Of a DNA stretch of 64,000 bases, positions 18,366-25,546 are shown one piece after another (within the stretch, counting starts at the first letter, position 1; each line of letters opens with the position of its first letter). The notes below the pieces were generated by a model, which was not told where the DNA came from, did no database searches, and saw only the letters and a program-made list of their open reading frames with translations. Position numbers and translations under genes: made by a program. The stretch covers positions 1,674,001-1,738,000 of the forward strand of contig NZ_CP090439.1 of the NCBI RefSeq assembly GCF_021441885.1. Direction: 5' to 3'. The stretch is from Vibrio maritimus (GTDB lineage: Bacteria > Pseudomonadota > Gammaproteobacteria > Enterobacterales > Vibrionaceae).

Positions 18366-18510
18366 CGACACCCAATACAAGTTCCTTTACATTGCTGCTT
18401 AACAATGGACGAGCGGGTTTCCTGCCCTGATGAATATTTGGGCTATAACTTGCAACCCCTTCAAGGAATGATATTACTTAAATAGTTAAATTAGAACTTG
18501 AGGTAACCAT

Positions 18511-18942
18511 ATGTCACTGTTTACGTATGCGCGAGATAGTAAATATTATTCGACCCACAAGAATGATGCTGATACGCGTAAATGCATGGAATGTATGAAA
18601 GAGTTGATTCACGAACATGCTGAGCGTTTTGCTGGAATGCCATATGAAGCAGCGATTGCTGGTGAACTCAATGGGTCTGTGTTTGTTTCTAAAGGTGAAC
18701 TTGAAGAGAAAGAACCGCCAATAGGTGAACCAATGGGTTGTCGTACTGACTATGACAGAGACGGCCTCAAACGCTATGTTTTACTGTACGTGGACAAGTG
18801 CGCAAGGATGTATAATGGTGCACCAAGTAGCCTTATTAATTCGGCCTTTGCCTCAATTGTAGAGGCGATGTTTGAAATGCAGTACATATCGTTCGAAGAA
18901 GCTGAAGATCTACTCATTGATACGTTGAAGGCTCAGTCATGA
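18511..18942 (+). CDS. Hypothetical cytoplasmic protein, 143 aa
   Basis: Not recognised. No signal peptide or membrane segment. It has a CMECMK cysteine pair near residue 28, a charged middle (GELEEKEPPIGEP) and an amphipathic C-terminal helix region. The start follows ACTTGAGGTAACCAT. The gene ends in ATGA overlap with the next small gene, so the two are coupled. A copy of the 29-nt element lies upstream. Codon-like composition and the coupling support that it is real. Confidence 0.7.
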   Translation: MSLFTYARDSKYYSTHKNDADTRKCMECMKELIHEHAERFAGMPYEAAIAGELNGSVFVSKGELEEKEPPIGEPMGCRTDYDRDGLKRYVLLYVDKCARMYNGAPSSLINSAFASIVEAMFEMQYISFEEAEDLLIDTLKAQS

Positions 18943-19172
18943 ATGGGCTTACTCAAAAACAGGTCGCACTTATCCGCCATTTGGGTCAAGGTGCGATAGT
19001 CGAAGTGGTAAACAAAGCTTCACCATTTGACCCTCGTACCTGGCGTACTTTAATTGGTCGTAAGCTGATCGTGTATCTTAAAACGAAACGCATGTATCGG
19101 CTGACCGCTCGAGGAGAGCGAGTCTATTCGCAGATACGGCATCTAGACCAGGACGCAAGAACAATTAGCTGA
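18939..19172 (+). CDS. Small basic protein, possible winged-helix fold, 77 aa
   Basis: Not firmly recognised. The pattern LTQKQVALIRHLGQG, then a middle helix and YRLTARGERVYSQI resembles the end of small winged-helix proteins in which LTxxG closes the wing, so DNA binding is possible but unproven. It overlaps the upstream gene by 4 bases and is followed by a 15-bp terminator. The 68-aa gene at 22624 on the other strand has a comparable layout. Confidence 0.7.
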   Translation: MNGLTQKQVALIRHLGQGAIVEVVNKASPFDPRTWRTLIGRKLIVYLKTKRMYRLTARGERVYSQIRHLDQDARTIS

Positions 19173-19214
19173 CATAACCTCTGAACAGTGTCTACTAGTT
19201 AAGTTCAATTAATG

Positions 19215-19253
19215 AAAACTCACTAATCAACTATCTGATTAGTGAGTTTTTTT
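19215..19253 (+). terminator. Terminator of the 18511-19172 unit
   Basis: AAAACTCACTAATCA, 6-nt loop, TGATTAGTGAGTTTT followed by TTT: 15-bp perfect stem. Confidence 0.85.
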
Positions 19254-19335
19254 ATATCTATTAATACAACTTTCTACACAGTAAAAAAGCATAAAGCCGA
19301 ACTGTATAAATGCTCAAAGTTGTACATTGATTTTA

Positions 19336-19364
19336 GTATCAGTCTGTGTGATGGATGCTAATTG
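19336..19364 (+). promoter_or_regulatory. Weaker copy of the 29-nt upstream element
   Basis: Left arm GTATCAG, 6-nt spacer, right arm TGATGGA, box TGCTAATTG (one base short relative to the others); 60 bases before the gene at 19424. Confidence 0.4.
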
Positions 19365-19423
19365 TTCTTGTCCAGATAGGCTTGATATTGTTCGCCTCAA
19401 CAAGACGATAAGAGGCAATTAGT

Positions 19424-19834
19424 ATGAACAAAAGTATCACTCAAGCAGAAGTCACCAACTACATACAGGAATGGTTTGAACAAATGGACACGATGCCAGC
19501 CAGTTCGGACTTTTTCACACTGCGCTTAACCGACGACATTAAGTGGATCTCCCCGGGTTTTTGCTTCGATGGGAAGGAGCACTTTGATGACTTCCTTCAA
19601 GGAGCTAGGGCAATGATAAAGCCCAACTGTAAACACACGGTAGAGCACATGGTTATAAGAGAAACTGATGGTTACTGTGAGGCGATTTTGAGTATGCATA
19701 TGGTGGGACAGAGCTTCGAAGATAGTGAATTTAAAGGACAGCCCTTAGATTTACGCAGCAAAGAGGTGTGGAGGTTTGTAAGAGATACATCAAACCAAAT
19801 CAAGATGTCTAAATGCGTGATTGAAGTCGCCTAA
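19424..19834 (+). CDS. NTF2/SnoaL-like fold protein
   Basis: 136 aa. The layout (N-terminal helix with YIQEWFEQMD, then LTDDIKWISPGFCFDGKEHFDDFL, then beta strands ending KEVWRFVRD..NQIKMSKCVIEVA) is typical of the NTF2-like/SnoaL group, which covers enzymes and binding proteins; no substrate can be named. Cytoplasmic. It is followed 21 bases later by a small secreted protein gene and shares its transcript and terminator. Confidence 0.72.
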   Translation: MNKSITQAEVTNYIQEWFEQMDTMPASSDFFTLRLTDDIKWISPGFCFDGKEHFDDFLQGARAMIKPNCKHTVEHMVIRETDGYCEAILSMHMVGQSFEDSEFKGQPLDLRSKEVWRFVRDTSNQIKMSKCVIEVA

Positions 19835-19855
19835 CAAATCTATTCGAGGTACAAA

Positions 19856-20206
19856 ATGAAGAAACTTATTACACTATTGGCAATGGCCGTGTCATTCAGT
19901 GCTGCAGCGGAAAACGTTCATCTTCGTGATATTCAGGGTGATGTTTTTAAACAGTCAGCCGAAGTGATAGCAGAGAAGGGAACTGTATCGGTAGACTACA
20001 TCTTCCAGTGCTCGACGCCTGTTACACCCATTGGACAGAAAGGTACTTATGCAACGAAAGTGGAAATTGAACTAACCGCAAAAAACGGTGTTATTTCGGC
20101 TTTCACGCCTGACTTGAAAGATATTGAGGCGCGTCATTGTCAGTCCAAAATGAAGCCGGTAGGTATGCACAATTTGTTCGCAGCCATTATTAGTATTGGT
20201 AAGTAA
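19856..20206 (+). CDS. Small secreted protein, 116 aa
   Basis: Not recognised. Signal peptide 1-18 (MKKLITLLAMAVSFSAAA), then a predicted beta-rich domain with two cysteines (in FQCSTPV and ARHCQSK) that could form a disulfide in the periplasm. Start preceded by TATTCGAGGTACAAA, the same Shine-Dalgarno context as several other genes of this block. Followed by a clear terminator. Confidence 0.72.
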   Translation: MKKLITLLAMAVSFSAAAENVHLRDIQGDVFKQSAEVIAEKGTVSVDYIFQCSTPVTPIGQKGTYATKVEIELTAKNGVISAFTPDLKDIEARHCQSKMKPVGMHNLFAAIISIGK

Positions 20207-20210
20207 ATCT

Positions 20211-20236
20211 AAGCCCGACTCTTTGTCGGGCTTTTT
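20211..20236 (+). terminator. Terminator of the 19424-20206 unit
   Basis: AAGCCCGAC, loop TCTTT, GTCGGGCTT with trailing T run. Confidence 0.88.
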
Positions 20237-20367
20237 AAATCCTTGATATTTTTCAAAAACGATTTTGACACTGAACCCTCATCTACTGTGGGATGGCTGA
20301 GTAACACAATATAAACTGCTTGTAAGCCACAGCTTTAAACTAGGTTAATAGGCCCGTCTTAATACCT

Positions 20368-20655
20368 TCACTTAAAAAAAGTGTTCAACTGTACAGCATG
20401 TTTTGAAAACGCGTTTCTCGTTTTGCTTGGTGTGCGTGTATAAAGCTCGCTTAACCTATCGGCTTTGCACTCTGGGCAACCATTGCCCGACAGGTGATTA
20501 GTAGCAGTTTGTTCAAACTCACCGTGTAGAGGGCAAATTAGAGTCACTTTTTTGTGTGCAGTCTTATAATCGACTTTGCTGTAGTCGTAAAACTTCGGAC
20601 CGTGCTTCAAGATACCTTTCACCTTAAATAGACCGTTTGTAGATCTTTCTGTCAT
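20368..20655 (-). CDS. DUF723-like zinc-ribbon protein, probably fragment
   Basis: 95 aa. The stretch KHGPKFYDYSKVDY, then KVTLICPLHGEFEQTATNHL and GNGCPECK is the signature of DUF723-type repeats that accompany homing-endonuclease-like and phage proteins; the two Cys and the CPEC pair look like a zinc ribbon. The upstream 32-codon frame (20659-20757) is in the same reading frame and separated only by TAG-GAC, so this may be the downstream half of one gene interrupted by an amber codon. Nuclease activity is not claimed. Confidence 0.65.
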   Translation of the reverse strand: MTERSTNGLFKVKGILKHGPKFYDYSKVDYKTAHKKVTLICPLHGEFEQTATNHLSGNGCPECKADRLSELYTRTPSKTRNAFSKHAVQLNTFFK

Positions 20656-20658
20656 GTC

Positions 20659-20757
20659 CTATCTCACAATCAAAAGTGAGCCATCAGGACGTCGCCAAAC
20701 TTCTTTTATGCCGATTAGCTTTTGCCACCAGCGTCTAGAAACTCGCGTCATATTCAT
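20659..20757 (-). CDS. 32-codon reading frame fused in frame (via TAG) to the DUF723-like gene
   Basis: Encodes a very basic peptide with RRWWQKLIGIKEVWRR and ends in TAG two codons before the DUF723-like ATG, in the same frame. Either a short coupled leader gene or the 5' part of a gene with a nonsense mutation. A weak AAGG sits upstream, and a variant 29-nt element lies at 20827-20855. Too short to identify. Confidence 0.4.
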   Translation of the reverse strand: MNMTRVSRRWWQKLIGIKEVWRRPDGSLLIVR

Positions 20758-20826
20758 TTCTTATATACCTTTTTGTATCCAGTTTCACCGGGGGCTTTGA
20801 TGATAGGCTAAGAGGCAAGGTTAGAT

Positions 20827-20855
20827 AAGTTAGGTCATATTATTGAGTCGAATAG
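20827..20855 (-). promoter_or_regulatory. Variant copy of the 29-nt upstream element
   Basis: Minus strand: left arm CTATTCG, then spacer ending in TAATAT and box GACCTAACT, shifted by one base compared with the other copies. It lies 70-98 bases before the 20757 start. Confidence 0.35.
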
Positions 20856-21132
20856 TTGCCTATTGACTAAGTCCCAATTAATTGTCGCCAAGATTTACCC
20901 AACCCTAGAGCTACTGTCATTCCATAACAAAGGGGACTTCACTTTACCAACGAGCAGTGAATGCCAGTTACATGACTCTGTTTTTTGTCATTAGGTTACA
21001 AGTTTCGAGAGAACTTCATATTCGCGAGGATGATGACGAAATGGGACATGTAAAAATAAAAGATATTGGATTAATTCTGTCTACATACCTGTTCTTATAC
21101 GAGTGCAGTGAAAATTATCAGGCTTATTTACG

Positions 21133-21159
21133 CAAAAAGCGGCCTCAGCCGCTATTTTT
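21133..21159. terminator. Terminator of the outer-membrane protein / 51-aa unit
   Basis: AGCGGC, loop CTCA, GCCGCT with AAAAA on the left and ATTTTT on the right, so it can work in both directions; its natural user is the minus-strand unit 21180-22175. Confidence 0.8.
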
Positions 21160-21179
21160 GTGTTTATCGATTAGAAGTA

Positions 21180-21335
21180 TTAAGATCCAGACAGTTTAGT
21201 TACAACCGTATCAAACAGGCTATTACCCTTTGAGCGATTCACTCGCTCGGTCATTGTGTGTCTTATTTTTCGCTCCTCGTTTCCAAGGAATAAAGCGATA
21301 CCTGTGTACAAAACAACAATGAGTGAAATTACCAT
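21180..21335 (-). CDS. Small membrane protein, 51 aa
   Basis: Starts at ATG 21335 after AAAAGGTAACTAGT and ends at TAA 21180. One hydrophobic segment (MVISLIVVLYTGIALFLG) is followed by a basic, soluble tail (EERKIRHTMTERVNRSK). It lies 12 bases downstream of the outer-membrane protein gene and just before a terminator, so it is the second gene of that transcript. Function unknown. Confidence 0.6.
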   Translation of the reverse strand: MVISLIVVLYTGIALFLGNEERKIRHTMTERVNRSKGNSLFDTVVTKLSGS

Positions 21336-21347
21336 ACTAGTTACCTT

Positions 21348-22175
21348 TTAAAATCGTTTACCTAAGATGAGAGTCGCGCCATTTCGTGTACGACCCTTCT
21401 GATACATAAGAGACGCTTCCCAGTTGTCATCGAACTCTTTAGATACACCTACCATGGTTGACCAAGAGTCATTGTGCTGTCTTACACTGAACTCGTGGCC
21501 ATCAATATTTCCTCGAATGTATCTGTCGTAAGACTGATACTGCGCACCTACCATGATCCTGAAGTCGTTCGGTAGCATGTAGCCCACCATTGGTGTAATA
21601 ACCAGGGCATTAAGATTAGCGCCAACCCCATTTACGGAAGTAGCAACGTAGGTTGTGTCTACAGCTCCGAACCAATTGCCATAGCCCGCTGCTAAAACCG
21701 CGCCAACACCAATGATGTCGCTCGTTGTGCCTAAGCCATTAATATGGTCGCGAGTCACGGTGCCGTCGAAATCATTCATTCCTAAGGTTATATTTGAAGA
21801 CGTTGTGGCTTTACCAATCATTGCGTGTAGGTTGAGAAATGGTAATACCCACATGTCTGCGCGAAGCGCTAGCAAGTTTGTAGTGTTTACTGTACCACTG
21901 ACACCGTCGGGCATGTCTTCAGCAATGTTTGGGTCGCCTTGTAATGTAAAGTTATCAAGGCCCATCTTGTCTTCTTGAGAATGAGTGAATACCGATATGC
22001 CGATGGGCTTAGGTAGTTTAATTCCTAAATCTCGGACTTCATCACCATAAAATGGTAAGGTGCGCCCATAGTCTTCGTCGGTAGAATTAGCGCCACCATT
22101 AATATCTGAGATGGCGGCGGATGTGCCAAAAGACACTACTGCTGCAAGCAGCATAGCTTTATTTAATATGTTCAT
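21348..22175 (-). CDS. Outer-membrane beta-barrel protein, 275 aa
   Basis: Signal peptide about 1-20 (MNILNKAMLLAAVVSFGTSAA). The rest alternates polar and non-polar residues in strand-length blocks and ends in the outer-membrane signature LILGKRF with a terminal Phe. Phrases such as NLHAMIGKATTSSN, GVGAVLAAGYGNWFGAVDTTYV and DDNWEASLMYQKG fit a porin- or OmpW-like barrel, but no family is certain. The frame extends upstream to 22298; ATG 22175 was chosen because ATTGAGGCAACA precedes it and a signal peptide follows. Downstream: 51-aa membrane protein and terminator. A weak copy of the 29-nt element lies at 22282-22310. Confidence 0.75.
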   Translation of the reverse strand: MNILNKAMLLAAVVSFGTSAAISDINGGANSTDEDYGRTLPFYGDEVRDLGIKLPKPIGISVFTHSQEDKMGLDNFTLQGDPNIAEDMPDGVSGTVNTTNLLALRADMWVLPFLNLHAMIGKATTSSNITLGMNDFDGTVTRDHINGLGTTSDIIGVGAVLAAGYGNWFGAVDTTYVATSVNGVGANLNALVITPMVGYMLPNDFRIMVGAQYQSYDRYIRGNIDGHEFSVRQHNDSWSTMVGVSKEFDDNWEASLMYQKGRTRNGATLILGKRF

Positions 22176-22281
22176 TGTTGCCTCAATGCGCTGCTCTTCT
22201 ACATGTAATAAAGGAAGAGTTGTTTGCTGAGCTACAAAACCGTTCCATCGATTTGATTGCTCTTTTGTTTTAAATAAACAA

Positions 22282-22310
22282 TTATTAGAACTAACCAATT
22301 TTCTAGTTAG
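22282..22310 (-). promoter_or_regulatory. Weak copy of the 29-nt element with a dyad
   Basis: Minus strand: left arm CTAACTA, 6-nt spacer, right arm TGGTTAG, box TTCTAATAA. The arms AACTAAC and GTTAGTT pair. It ends 106 bases before the 22175 start. Confidence 0.35.
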
Positions 22311-22355
22311 TTGTTACTTGTGGAATGAATAAAACCTTATAACTACGAAATTATA

Positions 22356-22595
22356 TTATTCACACTGTTTAATTATTGCTACGGACTCGATAACCTTGCC
22401 CAGGCTTGGGTGGCCTCTGCGCAAATCGACAGTGACACGATATAGCGTGTCACGAAGTTTAGGTACAAAATGCTTCCGAAATCGATCGCGTGCTAGGGCA
22501 TCGGTTCTATATCGCATCGTAATATTTTTTAGTACTTTCTTTGTGTCTAGACACGTAACAATAATATAAAACGGTCTAAGCGGGGCTATCGTCAT
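22356..22595 (-). CDS. Hypothetical basic protein, 79 aa
   Basis: Not recognised. Arg/Lys-rich, no signal peptide (FYIIVTCLDTKKVLKNITMRYR, then VTVDLRRGHPSL). ATG 22595 follows AATTAGAGGTATTCATT. It is third in a run of closely spaced minus-strand small genes (gaps of 25-28 bases) after 23161-22856 and 22830-22624, so they are probably one transcript. Confidence 0.62.
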   Translation of the reverse strand: MTIAPLRPFYIIVTCLDTKKVLKNITMRYRTDALARDRFRKHFVPKLRDTLYRVTVDLRRGHPSLGKVIESVAIIKQCE

Positions 22596-22623
22596 AATGA
22601 ATACCTCTAATTAAGTTATGACT

Positions 22624-22830
22624 TTATGTGTTCTCCGATAGTTCACACTCAAACATAGAAGGGTAATTCTCATGACCAATTACCTCACGGAGCTTGGTTA
22701 TATAACCCTGTCGTTCCAATGTTATAAGTGTTGCTAAATTTCGTTTAGAAAAAGATACGCGCTTTTCTCCAATAGCATGCATTGAGCGTAATACCGCTAT
22801 AACTAAGGTTTGTGAGCTTGACAGCTTCAT
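22624..22830 (-). CDS. Small protein, possible helix-turn-helix, 68 aa
   Basis: Not firmly recognised. SSSQTLVIAVLRSMHAIG, KRNLATLITLERQGYITKL looks like a helix-turn-helix with a recognition helix followed by a short wing, similar in layout to the 77-aa protein at 18939. The ATG has a very good Shine-Dalgarno sequence (CAGGAGGCTCTG). Middle gene of a three-gene run. Confidence 0.64.
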   Translation of the reverse strand: MKLSSSQTLVIAVLRSMHAIGEKRVSFSKRNLATLITLERQGYITKLREVIGHENYPSMFECELSENT

Positions 22831-22855
22831 CAGAGCCTCCTGTTATCAGTTTTGG

Positions 22856-23161
22856 CTACATTGATGGAGTAGCGTTAGGGGCGACAGCTTGCTGTACAAT
22901 GCTTGGTACACCGGCGGTAATCTTTTCAGGGCATGTATAATCTGATTTTACGATTACTTCTGTCTCTATATCTGTGGAGCTTTGATACAAGCACTTCTTC
23001 AATGAGGCTGACTCGATGTGTTGTCCATTGCTTCTTTCGAGGACAACCGGTTTTTCGGTGATGAAATCACCATAGTCCGCAAAACTGAATGATGATGCTA
23101 AAAGTAGAATGCTGGCTAGTGTTTTAGTGCCAATAGATTTTAAGATACTTTGACTAATCAT
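22856..23161 (-). CDS. Small secreted protein, 101 aa
   Basis: Not recognised. Signal peptide about 1-28 (ending SSFSFA), then two cysteines (KKCLYQSS, DYTCPEK) and a Pro/Ala tail. The start follows ACTCGAGGTATCAACA and, just before it, the 23181-23196 hairpin sits in the leader. It may be transcribed from its own promoter or by readthrough from the 201-aa barrel gene that ends 100 bases upstream. Confidence 0.66.
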   Translation of the reverse strand: MISQSILKSIGTKTLASILLLASSFSFADYGDFITEKPVVLERSNGQHIESASLKKCLYQSSTDIETEVIVKSDYTCPEKITAGVPSIVQQAVAPNATPSM

Positions 23162-23180
23162 TGTTGATACCTCGAGTTCA

Positions 23181-23196
23181 GAGGGCGGCCACCCTC
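23181..23196 (-). repeat. Hairpin in the leader of the 101-aa gene
   Basis: Minus strand: GAGGG, loop TGGCCG, CCCTC, 20 bases before the start codon. It shares the 14-base core with the hairpin at 18110-18135. Confidence 0.5.
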
Positions 23197-23261
23197 GTAC
23201 ATATTTATTTTCGGTAAGTTGTGTATGTTTAAAGCTGTTATTTGAGATAATTGCTTTATTG

Positions 23262-23867
23262 TTAGAATTTAATACCTACAGCTAATGCTGCTTGAGAGTT
23301 GTCTTTAATAACGCTATTTGCTTTCTGCTGGTCGTTCATGTTTATCTTCTGAACTCGAAGGTCGACATAGACATCGACTGGTGTATTAAGGCGTACACCG
23401 GCTGCTGTGGTGAGGTAAGTGCCCTTGAAACTATTTAATTCTGTTTGAGGCGCTGATGCGGATCCACCAATAAAGCCACGCTTTGTACCATTGATGAAGG
23501 CACTGCCCACAGCAACATATGGCTTGATATCCCAGCCTTTGGCAAGGTTAAATGCGTAACCCATCTCAGCTTCTAATCGAACATCTCTGCCGCGGATATC
23601 ACTACCTGCATTAGTTCCATCGCCTGATTCAGAGTAACCAGCGCCACTAAAAGCCGTGACCGATCCATTAATAGCGAAAACACGGTTGAAGTCATAACCC
23701 GCTTCTATTTTTGCGCGGTTTCCAGAGTTTGTTGTAATGCCGTCAAAGGTAAGTTCCTGTCCAGAGACAGCGCCCACCCCTAAACGGAATCCTGAGTAGT
23801 CTTCGGCGAAGGTTGCGCCGGAAGTGATGCTTGTAAAAAGTGCGACTGCTAGAAGTTGTTGTTTCAT
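23262..23867 (-). CDS. Outer-membrane beta-barrel protein, paralogue of 30182
   Basis: 201 aa. Signal peptide 1-21 (ending GATFA), then an eight-strand type barrel like OmpA-N/OmpX-like porin-fold proteins. DYSGFRLGVGAVSGQ, AKIEAGYDFNRVFAINGS, LEAEMGYAFNLAKGWDIKPYVAVGSA and the ending AVGIKF match the 184-aa protein at 30182 almost segment for segment, so the two are clear paralogues. The insert between the strands (residues about 105-145) is longer here. ATG 23867 follows TTTTTGAGGCAAAT. A good copy of the 29-nt element lies 170-198 bases upstream. Confidence 0.82.
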   Translation of the reverse strand: MKQQLLAVALFTSITSGATFAEDYSGFRLGVGAVSGQELTFDGITTNSGNRAKIEAGYDFNRVFAINGSVTAFSGAGYSESGDGTNAGSDIRGRDVRLEAEMGYAFNLAKGWDIKPYVAVGSAFINGTKRGFIGGSASAPQTELNSFKGTYLTTAAGVRLNTPVDVYVDLRVQKINMNDQQKANSVIKDNSQAALAVGIKF

Positions 23868-24036
23868 ATTTGCCTCAAAAATATTTCAGGCATCCATGCT
23901 AGGTAACTGTAGTGGTTTAGAATCCGCGCCCAGACCGGGTGTATTGTTAACTCACACCAAGAACTGGTCGACTTGGATGTCGATAGCGTGTGTTTTTCGA
24001 TGTGCGCTAATGTAGTGTATTTTTAAATCAGGCTCA

Positions 24037-24065
24037 AAATAGGTATCGCTCGAAAACACGAATAG
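24037..24065 (-). promoter_or_regulatory. Copy of the recurring 29-nt upstream element
   Basis: Minus strand: left arm CTATTCG, 6-nt spacer, right arm CGAGCGA, box TACCTATTT. Nearly the same as the copies at 28980 and 30014, whose genes code for a barrel paralogue (30182) and another outer-membrane protein. Confidence 0.62.
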
Positions 24066-24103
24066 GTGTATGGATTGTTAAAGCAAGGTTGATTGGTTCT
24101 TGT

Positions 24104-24134
24104 GAAAAAAAAGCCCAACGCTAGGTTGGGCTTT
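24104..24134 (-). terminator. Terminator of the 38-aa gene
   Basis: Minus strand: AAAGCCCAAC, loop CTAGC, GTTGGGCTTT and then a run of eight T. Confidence 0.85.
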
Positions 24135-24337
24135 GGTAGAGTGGCTGAACAGACCTCAATTAGTCGTTTTCACGCGAGATGTTGCCACTTGAACGATCTA
24201 ATCCACAGTGGCATGCTTCAGCAATTTGGGTAGTTGATTGGGATAGACCGATATCGTTCTCAAAGATATAAATTTACTTATGCACGGCTCTTTATTTAAG
24301 AGTCGAGTCATTGAAACGTACTAATAAATTGGAAGCA

Positions 24338-24454
24338 CTATTTCTTAATTAGGTCCATTAGCTTTTGGCATACTTTGTACATAGAACTACGGTACTGAAT
24401 TCCGATTGCAACACGAATCATCAGTAGTAAAAATACGAGTAGAAGGCTTTGCAT
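24338..24454 (-). CDS. Small single-pass membrane protein, 38 aa
   Basis: ATG 24454 follows GTTAATGAGGTAATA; stop TAG at 24338. A leucine-rich membrane segment (LLLVFLLLMIRVAIGI) is followed by a basic tail ending LMDLIKK. It has its own ribosome-binding site and a terminator 200 bases downstream. Function unknown. Confidence 0.55.
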   Translation of the reverse strand: MQSLLLVFLLLMIRVAIGIQYRSSMYKVCQKLMDLIKK

Positions 24455-24793
24455 TATTACCTCATTAACGAATAGTACAGATGCTGATAAGCCGCTTTTG
24501 CTTCGTTTGGATTAAGGAAAAATCGTCCGATATAATGATATATCGGACGTGTCCTATCATCCTTGGGTGCAATAGGGAAAACAAGTATGTGACTCAAAGT
24601 TAGGTGGATGCAAATACCTATCTATAAGTCGAGAGCAAGATTAAAGACCTTGCCCTCCTAGGCAGACCAAAGGCTTAATTAAGGTCTGCACGTAGGGTAA
24701 TTGAATAGATTGTTATCAGCAAATGAGATGGTTATCGGTATTGTGAATAGATGAAGTTCACATAAACCATGAGCAATTGTTGAAGTGCGGTGG
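24455..24793. other. Intergenic region with a terminator
   Basis: 339 bases without a gene. It holds the terminator at 24519-24549 and, on the minus strand near 24598, a CACCTAACT box that resembles the 29-nt element box but lacks the arms. Confidence 0.4.
24519..24549 (-). terminator. Minus-strand terminator after the lipoprotein gene
   Basis: CGTCCGATATA, loop TCAT, TATATCGGACG, then ATTTTT on the minus strand: 11-bp perfect stem. It ends the 25375-24794 unit or acts as an attenuator in front of the 38-aa gene. Confidence 0.72.
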
Positions 24794-25096
24794 CTAATTT
24801 GCACCAAGGTTTGTTAGTCGTGATTGTTTAAGTTCACGCATAGTTTTACTGTGTTGGTACTCCGCGCCGACTCGCCCACACTTGATACCTAGTGGGTCGA
24901 TGCCTCTGCGCTCGAGTTCAGACTTTATTTGTGAGTCGGAGAACTGGTAGTTGCTTGCTAGTTTTGTGTTTCTGATCGTCTCATTTTCAGAGAGAGCAGC
25001 ACAAAGGTGGTAACTATTCGCGCCTTTCAAGTAAGCGTTGTTATTTGAGCAGCCAAAGAGTGTAACTGCCATGGCTAGTAGGAGTATATTTTTCAT
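24794..25096 (-). CDS. Small lipoprotein, 100 aa
   Basis: Lipoprotein signal MKNILLLAMAVTLFGC with the lipidated Cys at 16, followed by SNNN. The mature part has two more Cys (YHLCAALS, IKCGRVG) and ends in a charged helix. It starts 3 bases after the upstream 91-aa gene, so they are co-translated. Function unknown; membrane sorting (no Asp at +2) suggests the outer membrane. Confidence 0.75.
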   Translation of the reverse strand: MKNILLLAMAVTLFGCSNNNAYLKGANSYHLCAALSENETIRNTKLASNYQFSDSQIKSELERRGIDPLGIKCGRVGAEYQHSKTMRELKQSRLTNLGAN

Positions 25097-25099
25097 GGT

Positions 25100-25375
25100 C
25101 TACCTATTATCATTTCTAAGTATTGGCTCTTTGTCCCTTTCAGCCTCCAAAATTTCTCCGAGTAGCGATTGCTTTTCCAGTTCAGAGATCAGTGTTAGTC
25201 TTCCGGATTCTACTTGCGGACTATCGCCCTCGCATCGTCGTAATACAACTAGGGCGCGTTCTATCAAATAGTTCCCGGCTATCATTTCTGCATGCGAAGA
25301 TTCAGCAGCGTCATTGATTTCATCTAGCAGACGACAAAGTCTGCGTAATTGAGGGAATTGGTTTTGTTCAGTCAT
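25100..25375 (-). CDS. Hypothetical helical protein, 91 aa
   Basis: Not recognised. Cytoplasmic, mostly helical and acidic (LCRLLDEINDAAESSHAEM; ELEKQSLLGEILEAERDKE). The Shine-Dalgarno sequence is poor (GGATGAATTATT), but a good copy of the 29-nt element lies 83 bases upstream and a lipoprotein gene follows after 3 bases. Confidence 0.62.
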   Translation of the reverse strand: MTEQNQFPQLRRLCRLLDEINDAAESSHAEMIAGNYLIERALVVLRRCEGDSPQVESGRLTLISELEKQSLLGEILEAERDKEPILRNDNR

Positions 25376-25457
25376 AATAATTCATCCATTCTGTAATTCA
25401 CTGATTTGTTCTATTCAGCGTGTAGAACTATTGTCCTATTACGTAATATTGAATGCG

Positions 25458-25486
25458 AATTAGGTGACCATCGGGTTCGTTAATAG
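25458..25486 (-). promoter_or_regulatory. Copy of the recurring 29-nt upstream element
   Basis: Minus strand: left arm CTATTAA, 6-nt spacer, right arm CGATGGT, box CACCTAATT; 83 bases before the 25375 start. Confidence 0.6.
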
Positions 25487-25546
25487 ATAAAGTTGTAATC
25501 CACGCTTGCTTAAAACGAACTTAAAATGAAAAACCAATACGTGGAA

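Larger units (their letters stand above)
17963..18510. other. Gene-poor stretch with hairpin and upstream element
   Basis: About 550 bases without a gene I can defend. It contains a very strong hairpin at 18110-18135 and a copy of the 29-nt element at 18337-18365. Two small open frames (minus 18084-18269; plus 18303-18485) lack ribosome-binding sites and overlap these structures, so I do not call them. Confidence 0.5.
20758..21179. other. Gene-poor stretch
   Basis: About 420 bases with only a variant 29-nt element and a terminator (21133-21159). An 80-codon plus-strand frame at 20957-21199 runs through the terminator and has no ribosome-binding site; not called. Confidence 0.5.
23868..24337. 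other. Long leader and intergenic region
   Basis: 470 bases. It contains the barrel-gene leader, a 29-nt element copy (24037-24065) and a minus-strand terminator (24104-24134). A 37-codon minus-strand frame starting near 24300 has no ribosome-binding site and is not called. Confidence 0.5.

Noticed and set aside
18303..18485. 60-codon plus-strand frame
   Set aside because: TTG start, no Shine-Dalgarno sequence, and it covers the 29-nt element that belongs to the 18511 gene.
20957..21199. 80-codon plus-strand frame
   Set aside because: Runs through a strong terminator and lacks a ribosome-binding site.
24230..24312. 37-codon minus-strand frame between the 38-aa gene and its terminator
   Set aside because: No Shine-Dalgarno sequence and no protein-like features.
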